Assembly (NCBI GenBank): GCA_034336665.1
Contig: CM067565.1
Location: forward strand, 80,540,858-80,604,857
Direction of reading: 5' to 3'
DNA length: 64,000 nt
Origin: Luscinia megarhynchos
Taxonomy: Eukaryota; Chordata; Aves; Passeriformes; Turdidae
Shown: positions 50,804-62,637 of the stretch, one piece after another
Numbering within the stretch: the first letter of the stretch is position 1
How the letters are laid out: each line of letters opens with the position of its first letter
Position numbers and translations under genes: made by a program
The notes under the pieces: generated by a model
The model's database searches: none
Told to the model about the DNA's origin: nothing
What the model saw: only the letters and a program-made list of their open reading frames with translations

Positions 50804-51648
50804 TGTGGTGGGTTGGGCTTGGCTGGATTCCAGGTGCCCACCAAGGCTACTCTATCACTTGCCTCCTCAGCTGTATGGGGGAGAGAGAATTTAACACTCA
50901 TGGGTCAAGATAAGGGCAGGGAGAGATCACTCACCAGTTACTGTCGTGGGCAAAACTGACCCTCCTTGGGGGAATCAGTTTAAATTATCAGCAATCAAAT
51001 CAGAATGGGATAATGAGAAATAAACCCAAATTTTAAGAACACTTTCCCCCAGTCCTCCTTTCTTCTCAAGCTTATCTTCACTCCCAGGTTCTCTACCTTC
51101 TTCTCCCCAGTGGTGCAGCAGAAGGGGAAAGGGCTGTGGCCAGCTCATCCCACATTATCTCTGCCATTCATTCTTCCTCAAGGAGAGGACTCCTCACACT
51201 CTTCCCCTGCTCCAGTGCTGGGTCACAAGCCCTGCCAGCAAACCTGCTCCAGCATGGAGCTCCTCTTTCCACAGGTTCACAGCTCCTGGCAAGAGCTTGC
51301 TCCACAGGGTAACAGCCTCTTTCAGGCACATCCCCCTGCTTTTCCCTAAGGTCCTCAGTGGGCTGCAGGTGGATCTCTGCTCCCTTGTGGACCCCCATGG
51401 GCTGCAGGGGGAATCTCATCTGTGGCACGGGGAGCACCTCCTCCCACTTCATCTGCACTGAGACTGGTGTGTGCAGGGCTGCTTATGTCACATATTCCTA
51501 CTCTTCTCTGCAGCTGCAGTTGCTCTTGCACAATAGGTTTTGCCCTCCTTCTTAACTGTGTTATCCTGGAGGTGCTAGCACCATTTCCTTGGCTAGTGTT
51601 GGGTCCTTCTTGGAGCTGGCTGGCATTGGTCCCACATGCCAAACCACA
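50804..51648 (-). mobile_element. Solo LTR of an avian ERVL-type retrovirus
   Basis: An 845-bp GC-rich block resembles a common avian LTR that I know from passerine genomes. Landmarks on the plus strand are GATTCCAGGTGCCCACCAAG, AGAGATCACTCACCAGTTAC, GCTGCAGGTGGATCTCTGCT and GGAGCTGGCTGGCATTGG near the end. By comparison with that family the LTR reads on the minus strand. It has several internal gaps, and the short CCAGC/GGTCAC tandem part of the family is reduced here. No clear target-site duplication was found, so the ends are approximate. No internal retroviral genes are present. Open frames inside it (51110-51696, both strands) are artefacts of its GC content. The class and orientation are from memory. 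Confidence 0.75.
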
Positions 51649-54600
51649 CCTTGTGTACTGAAAGGCAGATTTTGCAGAAATTAAGAGCTGAAGCACAGAC
51701 CATAATCCATGTGTATTTTTGGGTTTTTTTAATCTATTAAAAAAAATGGTCTAATGAAAAATGTACTCTAACCAGGTTTCTTGTACTCTGCATTTCTAAC
51801 ACTGCTGCCTTTTTACCAGAGTTCTTCATCTTGTCCTTCAGCGAAATTGAGTTTCACAGTTAAAATATTTCTCTGGGGTAATTTCTGATCTGGGAGATAA
51901 GCTCAGACAAAACCAAGCAGAGCTCACATCACTGAGCTCATGACCTTACCCAGGTGAGGATGTATTTGTGTGCCTGTCTTTAGAGAGTGAGCAGTGGATG
52001 GAAAGCAGAAGAGCTGAGCTGTAAGCATTTCTTTGCATCTCTGCTTTTGGATGGGTGTCTTAATCACCATATCAAGGGTGTAGACAGGTGTGTGTGTTAA
52101 GGTGTGTTTTGTGCTGTCTGTGGAAACTGAGGGTAGGAAATAATGCAGAGTTCACAGCACCCATAGAATGAGCAGCTGTGCAAAGAGAAAGTGTGTGATT
52201 TAACAGACTTTGTGTGTTGTGTATGGGGGCCCACTGATGAGGCTGCTCCTAAGTGGATCCTGTCTCTTACAGCAGACATTACACAGCCTCAAATGGCTTT
52301 TTTTCTACAATGCTTTTGGTTATCAATAACCATTTAAACTAGACTGTTGATAGCATTCACTTGCAACTTTAATTCCTTGCAAACTGAACATTTGTAATCC
52401 TTCTACATACTAATTATTTATTCTTTTTTGTATGCATAAAATCATGAGGCACATAAAATTGCTGGGCCAGAATTAACTAAAGTTGATTATTAATGAGATC
52501 AAACAGACAGTTAATGGATTTGAAAAGAGAACTACTACAGAATTCTTTATGTATATTTCCTGGAGGTTATTTAAAATGAGTAAGTTGGAGCTAAGTTTTG
52601 TTCCAAATGAAGTGTTAGGCATTTTGTTATTCACTTTAGGGAGTCTAGATTTTAATTTGTTTTCCTTCATCACAATCCACCATCTGCCTCCTCAGGTGAG
52701 GGACACATGAGGAATCTGTGAGCAGTTTCCATAAACAGTTGGCTTGCACCTGGTAGGGCTGAAGGAAACCTATCACTTTTGTGAGAAGTTTTTGCTTGCC
52801 AGTGGACAAAAGGAGAGAGATATTTGTTACTGTTTTTCTTTCTCCCATCACCATTACTATAAAGTTTTTTAGAGTCTCTTGTTCTCTTTGGTTTTGTCTC
52901 CATTTCTATCTCTGGAGCATCAGTAAGCAGGAATTTGTTTTGAAGGTGCTGTGCAGGTTATCAGTAATTTGGGTTATTTATTGGTAGTCACTAGGACCAA
53001 GGGACACAGACATATTTGAGATGTTTCTCCTGCCATAGCATCTCCATTGATATGCCTGGTTTGATGAAAGAGAGTCATCAAAATTCTTCCCTCAGGACAG
53101 ATATTACTAAAACATTTATAATCAGTTATAACTGAAGAACCAGATGACAGAAACAAACTCCCTTGCTCCTTCTCAGCCCTGAGTCTTCTCTGGGTTTGGG
53201 AGCAGAGATTTGAAGTCTTCAGAACAATATTCTCTTTTCAAAACATCTTCTTCTATAGTGGAAGACTTTGGAAGTAGCTTTGTGTGATAGGCATCTACTC
53301 TGAATTATAGGTTATTTGTTGAGGCTGCAGGTGTTTTTACCAGTAAGGCCTAGGAGCAATAAATTAGTCCAATTGTAATCTGTTGTTTTTGTCTGTCCTT
53401 TCATCTATCTTTCTATCTTGACATGGTGCTAATATGGTGTGCAATGTATTCTTGTCCAGGATATGTTAGATACTGCACAAAACCAGGAATGACACTATCT
53501 GTACCTGGCAGAACTTAGTCTTGAACTTGTGAGAATGTTGGATGTAATAACCTTTCATTATATCTCTGAAGTATCCACCAGAGGAATTATAGAGTGAATG
53601 TAGCTCTTGAGAAGATTGGCATGGGGCAAGGCAATTCCTATCTCAAAATGTTGAGTTTTCATCAGATGTTTCTATCTTGCAGTGAGAAAGTAAAATTTCA
53701 GCAATGTAGATCTGTCAATCTTTATTCTTTGAGTAAACCTGGATAAATTGTTTACTATAAGTACTACAGCACACAGCTTATAAGTATTAGAGACAGAATA
53801 TTAAAAATGAGTGATAGTTTAGTCTATATGGGTACTCCAGGCAGTCCTGATGAACTTGCCTTTAGTTAGAAACTTTAGGTCCACAAAATACCAGAAATGG
53901 CAAAATTAAATAATACTGAGGGTTTTTTAATAGGGAAAAGGATTGGCCTGAGTAATGAGTAACCAATAAATGTGGATTTTTTTTCTCTTTTTGAATCAAG
54001 TTAAGATGGCTTCATATCTAATCACTTTGTATAAGATAAATTAATAGGATATTTTGTGTTGCTCTGATCTTGAACCTATTTTATATAGAGATTTCTAGTT
54101 GTGAATGTCCAAATTAATTTATAAACATAAATGCTGAACTAGAGTATATTAGGGAATATTTCTGCTTTACTACTTAGTGTTCCTATTGAAGTTCCTTTGA
54201 AATAAGCTTTATTTTTGGTTTTATGTATCTACCTTTCTTGTCTTGCAGTTGGTTTTGTTCTGCAATAATTTAATTAATCGTCTTCATACATCTCATTCAC
54301 TGTTGCAAGTGAATTTTCTACCTCCCATCTGTATAGCATTAATTTACTGATTATAATTTGCTCATTATAATTTATGATTAAGTCAAGAAAAATGCTTTCA
54401 TCTGTTGTGATGAAAGTCTGGTCTCTTTGGAATAGGTTACTTGAAATTTTATGCTTCCCCAGGTAGTGTTTGTAAGTTAACATATCTTCTGCTTTAAAAA
54501 AAGCCCCCAGCCTGTAAATTTTACTTTGGTGTTATACAATACTTTAATGCAGATGTTGGGAAGAGGGATAAAAAATTCCCTTTATTTTGTTTGAGGTAGT

Positions 54601-55504
54601 TTCTGGCAGACTAATGTATCTCCAGTAATAAGTAATTGACTTCTTTAGCAGGACAAGGCAGTAGATGTACTCTGTATCAGCCTGAGCAAACATTTTGGTG
54701 AGTGAGAAATTACTACAAGGGAGGGCAAGTGGTACTGTAACATCATGAACAGGGAATGTACAGCAGTATTTTTTGAGAATCAGTAATGTTCACTGTTGCA
54801 TATAGGTAAAGCCTTATAAAATAAGGGCCCTGTTGCCCTTGTAGCATCATGGCTCAGGTCTGCTACTTGGGCTAAGTAGAAGAGAACTATGATAGTGACT
54901 CAGCTGAATTAGAGGGAGAAAAGCAAATTATATAACCATTATGTGTTCACATGGTGGTGTGTGGTAGTTGGTTGGATATGTTTGTTACAATTTAAAGCTG
55001 TAGCTAATGAAGGCCTGACTGCTTTAAAAGGCCTAGTTTTTGCAATAAAGCAAAAGCCTCTTTTGCCTGGGGACTCTGCTTTGCTCTGCATCATACAACT
55101 CACTGTCAATGTAATTTCATAGTCTAAGGAGTATGTTTTGTATATTTTGTGCTCAAAGACTAGGTTGAGAAATATTATGACTGACTGGAAGAATTTGTGA
55201 GCTCAGGATATTATCATAGAAGGCAAGAGGTCATTTTATAATCTAGAGTTACAGAAAAGTAACTTAATACTGCAAAGCACAAAATTGTTCATTTGCAGAT
55301 GAAAAGCAAGAATGGGTGCTTCAAATGAAGAACTGGAAGAGAATGGGTATTGGAGCACGGCATCCTACTTTGTTATTGAGATGGACTCTGACTTTTCATA
55401 GGTTGGGATTGAATGAAAAGCCTTACTCAATTTCTTAGGTTGCTGGAAATCTCTGTAAAACATTAGCCTTCATCATAGAATCTTAAATTTAAATTTTTCT
55501 CCAT
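51649..55504 (+). other. PLD5 downstream intron (no gene seen)
   Basis: AT-rich intron without a recognised repeat family. Frames are all shorter than 80 codons. Confidence 0.5.
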
Positions 55505-55680
55505 CATGAGAATGTTAAACATCAAAACAGGCATGCAGAGAGGGGTGTGTAAGCTCCATCCTTGGAGATACCAAAAACTTTTCCAGACAAAGTGATGAGC
55601 AACCTGTTCTAGGAGGCCCTGCGTTGAGCAGGAGTGAATGACCTCCAGGGGTATCATCTAACCTGAATTATTTAATAATG
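55505..55680 (+). mobile_element. CR1 LINE 3'-tail fragment
   Basis: On the plus strand the order of blocks is that of a CR1 3' UTR: AACAGG, then CAGAGAGGGGTGTG, then TCCATCCTTGGAGATAC, then GAGCAACCTGTTCTAGG, then AATGACCTCCAGGGGTATC and AACCTGAATTATT. It is degraded and about 175 bp long. Confidence 0.8.
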
Positions 55681-57089
55681 CTGTCTGCTGTTTTGTTTGC
55701 TGGATTGCCAGTTGGATCTCATTGCTCTCTTCTGCAGTGGTGCTCTTCCTTGCAGTCATGTGAGGTTTTTATGTGCATTCTGGGAGGAGTGTTTGCCTTC
55801 CCTACGATTCAGTGTGACAGGGGTGATTCTGGCAGTCGCTAATCTCCTGCTGAGGATTAATCCTGGGTCTATTCAGCACAAATTCTTAATGATTTTTTTC
55901 TGCAGATCCTGTTGTGCAATTTCTTATTACATGGACTGGGTTAACACCTCAAAATGGTTCTTTGAAGATTTTCTGTATTTTTACCTTATTTTTGTCATCC
56001 CTGCTTAATAGCATTTCTCCTGTTTCATTTTGTGGAGTTTATCACTCCTTAAGTTCTGAGGTTATTCGGATCTTGAGTTAGTTGAAAACAGTAATAAAAC
56101 ATTCTCAGAAGCAACTTGGAGCAAAAGCTGCTTCAAGTGTCAGCTGTTTTATTGGAACATATACATATTGCTTACAGTTTTAAAACAGGGCTGTAGAAAG
56201 ATTTTTTCATATGCCTGTTACACATCTCAGCATCATCTGGCTTTTAGTTGGTTTACTTCTTTAGTCTTGGTATCTTTTCACTTTATTTTACTCTTTGAAC
56301 TTCTCAAATTATAGCAGTCATATAGAAGCAGAACATGACAATAGCAGGGAATGTCAGCTGACTGTAGAGCTTCCTAAAGATACATTTCCCTACAGAGATC
56401 ATTAGAATTGAATTTGAACAACAAATAACTTTTATCTGAAGGCAGAAAATAATTGAATGATCAAAAAATGCCCTTTCCTCACTCTGAGAACGGAACGACA
56501 CTTATTTTCAGATTTTTAAATTTGAAAATACATCTTTTAGTTTCTCATTTTGGTTAACAGTTTAATTTTTGTAACTCCCAGGCAGCAGTCCAACTGAAAT
56601 TTTACTAGATTTTCCATCTTTCTGCTGTTTAAGGGAAACAGTTTCTTAGGGAAACGGTAATAAAACTAGATAGAATTGCTTAGAGATAGATGCAATACTA
56701 TTTATATCAGGCAAGAAAAGTGCCAAGTACTTAATGCCATTTTGAAAGGCATTGATAAGTTTTAATCTGGAATATTGTGTGCAACTGACCATCAGTAATC
56801 AAGAAGGTTGAACTCGTGCTTAGTAGGAGAAGGTTCTAAAAGTGTAAAGTGGCTTTAATAAGAAGGATGCTAAAGGCACTTGGCTGTGCAGGGTGAAAGC
56901 TAAAATGAAAATAGCACGGCAGAGAGAAATTACAGGGTGGGATCTCAGTTATTGAGGATAAAAGCTAGAGCAGGTAAAAGGATATCAAATGAGACAGATT
57001 TCTGCCTAGGAAAGCAGCAAGATAAAAATATTCCAGTATGACAAGTGGTGGTAAAAACTCTTGCTTGCCCTGTTATCTTTTCCTCATCT

Positions 57090-57192
57090 GGATGCCAAGG
57101 TCATGGATTCAATCCCTGTAGAGGCTGTTCACTTAAAGACTTGGACTTGGTGGTCCTTGTGAGTCCCTAACAATTCAGAATAGTCTGTGAGA
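57090..57192 (+). mobile_element. tRNA-Ile/CR1-tail SINE, TguSINE1-like
   Basis: The segment GCCAAGGTCATGGATTCAAT is the 3' half of a tRNA(Ile), including a B-box-like GATTCAATCCC. It runs directly into a CR1-type tail, TTCACTTAAAGACTTGGACT, then GGTCCTTGTGAGTCCC and ATTCAGAATAGTCTGTGA. This composite matches TguSINE1, the tRNA(Ile)-derived SINE described in zebra finch and mobilised by CR1. The 5' tRNA half is missing or too diverged to see. It is not a functional tRNA gene. Confidence 0.8.
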
Positions 57193-59050
57193 ATTTAAGA
57201 ATAAAGGCATATGAAACATTGCCTGAAGTAGCAAGGACAGAGACTTGATCACCCAGGAAATCTTCTCCATTTGAGTGTGGAATATCTGCTTAAGGTCCTA
57301 CGCACTGTCCACAGGATCCATTCTTAAAGCAATAGATCTGGTTTTGTAATTGCTGCAGCTAAAAGAAAGTTGCAGGAAACTTCTAAAGAGTTATCATTAA
57401 AAATAGTAATTAGAAGTCTTAGTTGTTACTGCTGTGCTTCTTGTAATCATGAAGCTGCCAAGTTATCTGTAAACCCCCTTAAAAAACCAAAACAGAAAAA
57501 AAAGCCATACACAAAAAACCGTCTCCCAGAACAGGAAGCCAAATTACACTTATCTGAGGTGTCTTATGTAAAGAATTGAATGATGAAAATTTAGGTAGCA
57601 GTACTTAAAAGTATGTGCCTAGGCAATGTTTACTGTCAGCAGAATTTTTCAGAGGCCATCTTTCTAATATAGGAATGTGCCAAAATTTAATCCTACTTTG
57701 TCACTACTGCTTGAGTAACAAGAAGTGCCACTAATAAGAGTTTTCAGTCTACCTGGACAAATCAGATACGGTGGAGAAACAGAATAGAATGCTCAGATCT
57801 GTCCTGGAAGTTTAGTAACAGTGTTATGTTTTCTGCCAATTAAATAATTTGGAAGAAATTTATTGAGAGGAATGCTAACTAGAAGGAGCAAAACAACAGA
57901 GGTCATCTAGGGTTTAATATGTAGAAGAGGGCGGCAAGGGGAGAAGGAGCCATGAGAGTGGTAGTGTTCAAAACAGGACACATCTAGAGCAAAAGATGAG
58001 AGAAAAAAAAAAGATGGCACGTGGTTAGAGCAAGATTTTTTGATGCAGAGAATGCCCAGGAAAAAAATACAAGGTAGGTCTATTGTCTTTAGAAAACCCA
58101 GTGATCCCCGCAAAAGGACTTTGCTGACTCCATTATGGCTTCCTTCCAGCATTTCTTTTCTCAAGAGCAAGAAGAAAGAAAATCTCACAAGAATGATCAG
58201 TTCATTCAAGGGATGCATTTTGAGCACTTACAACAAAATAAATTCATTATATAAAACATCATTACAATGGAGGATAACCATGAGAGAAATTGTCTTTGTT
58301 CTCTCTCACAAAGTGCTTCACAAGGAGCTGGAATGAATAAGCATCTGGGGACAAATTTTTGATGAGAAATATGGGAGCTAAAGAATGATGTAGCTGTAGA
58401 GAAGCTGGTTAAGCTACTTGAAGTTTGTCAGAGCAGATATGAGCTCCTGAAGTGCTGTTGTGACCCCAAATAAATTTCAGTCATATGCAAACGTTGATGT
58501 GACATCCTTTGTTGGTGATGAATTTTTTTAATAAGATGAAAATGCAAGCTGTTTTCCCTCTGTTGTTTTTAAACACTATTGTGAAATCACAGTCTGAAAG
58601 GAAGTTATTCTGGCACGTGAGGAGATGCTGAAGAGTTTTGTAGCACATTTTAGACATGACAGAGGACAGGGGCGTATCACAGACAAATTTTAGAGCTTCT
58701 TGTCATGATTCGTCATAGCCTAACAATAACCTAATGGAAGTGTCTTACAGAAAGCCCAAATATATACAAGGAACAGATGGCAGTTTCTGTTCTTAGTCTG
58801 TGTCCATTAAAATAGATTTCACACATATCCCTGAGGCTTGTCTCTGTTGTGCATAAAGAGCACCATGAGCAGAACGCTGCAGCGTTTGACCTCTGTATTG
58901 TGCCTTCTTGTATGTGAAATTCAGCTACAGTGTGCTCTGAAATGAATGATGATTAGTGTCTAGAGATACTGTTGCTTTCTTTGACATAAAAGTGCCTGGG
59001 TGTTTAATTTGAATAAGAATTTTGAGCAATTCAAACAAGAGATTGTGAAA

Positions 59051-59101
59051 TAAGATTTACTTGAACATAAGATTTACTTGAACCTAAGATTTACTTGAAC
59101 C
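59051..59101. repeat. Three-copy 17-bp tandem repeat
   Basis: The unit TAAGATTTACTTGAACC occurs three times head to tail. Only the last base of the first copy differs. Confidence 0.96.
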
Positions 59102-62100
59102 TTAAGAATTTTTTTCTGATGGAAATATAGACATGATACCATTTTAAAAGGGTGCAAATCAAAGCTTTGACAGCCACCAAAGAATTGCACAGATCTAGAA
59201 ATGTGTTGTATGATGCCTTTTCTATTGATTGTGAATTTTGAAAGGTCAACTTCCATCATAGCATGGGAAAAGTGAGATGATGGCTGTGCCAGTTTGGTTC
59301 AAATAATGCCCTTTTGACATTTCTTGTGGCCTTATCAAACACTTCTTTTTTTGCATTGTGATGTTTTGTAAATGTACTTATCTCTGTGCTGAACTTTTAG
59401 ATAAAGTATGAAAGTTGTGCTATGCTTCAGCCCTGATTACTGATTACACAGCACAGTGGGGCTTCAAGACCTGCCAACACAGGCTGGATTTAGATAGTAA
59501 TGATCAATCATCAGTTCCTGCAAGATTTCACCTGAAGTTAAATGGTTAGATACGACACCTGAATGTTTCCTGAAATGGAACTCCATTCTATGTCTTGGAA
59601 TTTCAGGTGTAGTTGTCACTATTGCAGCACTAGTTGTCACTATAACAACTAATTCTTCCCTCGTGGAATAAGGTACTGATTCTCATAAATGAGGATGGGA
59701 CAATAAGACATAGCATTGGGATAGTGTAGAGATTTTCCAGTCAAACCAGCCTTTAACTATGTCTGTGGTTAATCTGTTGTTAATTTCAGCTATTGAGTTC
59801 TTTTGTTATTCATGAATTTATATACTGAATTGAAAATAAGAGCAACACAAGACCACTATTGTATAGGTTTTAGCTTTATTATATTTTTACACTTGTCTTT
59901 ATTAAAATGTAGCTATGCTTGTTTCTGGTTTGATGGCTTGGCTGCTCAGCTTCATAATGTAATTTTCCTTAGCTGGTGTCAAAAAAAATCCTATCCAAGT
60001 CATAAACAATGCAATATTTATAATTATTCCATAAAGTATTTATATGTTCTGGCATACTAGGTCTTTGTCTGTTTGATCTGAATGTATATAAATGGTTACA
60101 GAAGGTATAAAAAAGAGGATAAATTCTTCTGAGATTTTTATGTTCAGATTTGTACCTGAAAAATCTTCTTTTACTGAATTGGTGAGAAATGCCAGACTGA
60201 AGTCTAGAAGACTAAACTCTACATGCAGTCTTATCAGTAAATCAAAAGTCAATTCAGTAAACTAACGAGTTCTTTGCATTCTTATGATGATAATTCTACC
60301 AGTTACAGAGAGATTTCAGAGTCTCAGCTGTTAATACTTATTAGTGATTACTAGTTCTCAGATTTATTTTGCTTGTATATGTAAACTTTAACAATCAGAC
60401 AAGTTAATTTGCTTTTGAAATAATTTAAAAATATCTAATTTATTTAGGTTTTCTCAAATAGGGATGATAATGCTATGGTTCAGGTGTAACATAACAAGGC
60501 TAGAAACGTGAAGCAAAACCACACAGTGTTTTATTCCAAAAGGTCTTTATATGTATTTTGTCTGTCTCTTTTCATTAGATTCTGATTTTTTTTTCTTCTT
60601 CTATGTGAGTTTTTTAATTGATTCCTAATGATGCTAAATAGTTTTATACAATGAAAACAACAATCTTACTTCAACATCCTTGTTTCAGCATTTAGAGAGC
60701 GAAGGGCAGTTAGTAAGGATTATTTTGGTATGCACCTAGATATGTGAAAGTGTAGGAAAAAGATCAGTATTGAGTGGACTTTTCTGCATAATTCACAAGA
60801 AATCCTTAAGTCTGCAGAAACCATGTGAAAAGTCCTGAGGCTACTTAAGGCTCTGTGCTCATTGTACTTTATTGATATATTTCTTGAACTGAGGCAAATA
60901 TCAATCATGCCAGGAAAATAAATGAAGATCTTTAATGTTTGCCATTCATTCTTTCTTGTGCTCCATTTTCATTTGATATTTTATATGACTGCTGTCTTGG
61001 TTCCAGTATTAAAATGATCTTGGCAGGCTAGATTGAATTTCCAGCTAAGGTTCAGATTTGCTTTGACACCAGGGAAATACTGTCCCTAGTAGGGTGAAGT
61101 GACATTGTGAAACATCTGGTCAATTCTTTCCCTCTTTTGCGTGCAGTTTTGCCTTTGGGAACTAAAAGCTGCATCTGAAATGCAACTGTGAAAATTTAAT
61201 TTTATCACCTAAAATGTGTTTAATTAGAAATCATTCACAGGTTTAGACCTTGGATGACTGGTGAATTTGTATAGTGGATCCTTCTTTTGAAACTTTCGTG
61301 GTTATGGTGTGTTACAATACAGATATTGTGTTGTTCATCACAGTAGGACTTTATTATTGGTACATTCTTCTGAAAATGATGGTATCAGAGGGAGGTTATC
61401 ATCCTTTTCATACATTAGAATCCATGGGACAATCCAAAGAGAAGAGTATTCCAGGAGTGCTTCTAGTAATTTGACCTAGAGAATTGAGTCTAATCTTTAA
61501 CTGGTAAAAACCAATATCGTTCCACTGACATAACTGCTGACTGAAAATCTTATTTTCTATATTGTACCAACTGAGAATGTGGGACATAAAATCTGCCAAG
61601 ATTAATGGATGTGCTGTGCATGTCCGCATGCTGTATTTGTCTTCTAGACATCGTGATGAGTGGGCACAAAAACAATTACGTGGGCACAGCAATAACAAAG
61701 TGATCTTCAAGTTGATTACAAAAAGTATAAGAAGGCCTAAGTGGTGAGGAGTTAAAGTATGTTTTGAAATATAGTTACAATTGCTTATGTGGACCAGTAA
61801 GAAAAAAATGAAAAGAAACTAAGTGCAAAGAAGAAACAGGCTGTAGAAGGGGAAAGGTATAAGTTCTAATTACTGGAATTAACTGGTGTGCTTAAGGATG
61901 TACTTCAGTGAAGTTGGCAGGGCTTTTAATTCCCACTGTCATGCCACAGCCACCTTCTGCAGCTGCATGTTTAAAAGGACGAACCACTCACTTGGCTGAA
62001 GAGGCATGTGACTTCTGAGTCCAGTCACAGATGGTATTCACAGAATTTCAGCCTCTGTTTAGGAGCTCTGTCAAAATGTTTGCAGTAGGTGCAGGACGGC

Positions 62101-62569
62101 TTAAGCAGCTGTAGCTGCATGTTACTGAGCAAAGCATCTGTGTCTCTTGCATTTGTGATGTAAAGTGCTGGGGCCCTTTCTTAGGTCAGGGTGCCCTGGT
62201 GCCAGGCTGGCCCACGTGAGCAGTGTGAGTGAGGAGCCACTGACCGACTCCTGTGGTGGAGAGCAGAAACCCAGGGCCAGTGTGTCCTCTTTGGCTTAAG
62301 GCAGCACAGCCTTTCATTTTAAACATCACTTAGTCTGCTCTACCACGTACTTGGAAATGTTCTAATGAAACTCTGTACCTTGCATGTCTGCAGAAAAAAA
62401 TATATTTAATATCATAAACCAGAATCTATCTGCATTCACCGCAGATCTGATTCAAAGAATAATCTTGAACCGAGCATTAGTCATACCAAGATTTTGTGTT
62501 TTGTTTCTGAACATCAAGGTCTTCATGACTAAAATTCAAAAAGCAGACAAGTAAATGCTTATAAAAGAG

Positions 62570-62637
62570 CTTTCTTTTATAAAGAAAGTACATGCATGTA
62601 CTCAGCCACTTGCACGTGTACAAACACACACACGTGC
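62570..62637. repeat. Cluster of three adjacent palindromes
   Basis: Three inverted repeats follow one another in 68 bp. The first is CTTTCTTT-TAT-AAAGAAAG (62570-62588). The second is the 16-bp perfect palindrome AGTACATGCATGTACT (62587-62602). The third pairs GCACGTGT (62612-62619) with ACACGTGC (62630-62637). The third holds two CACGTG E-boxes. Confidence 0.9.

Noticed and set aside
51110..51696. Several overlapping open frames of 65-113 codons
   Set aside because: All lie inside or at the edge of the GC-rich ERVL-type LTR and arise from its low stop-codon density.
57090..57140. tRNA gene
   Set aside because: Only the 3' half with a B-box is present and it runs into a CR1 tail, so it is a SINE.
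59051..59101. CRISPR-like array
   Set aside because: The repeats are directly abutting with no spacers, in a vertebrate intron; it is a simple tandem repeat.
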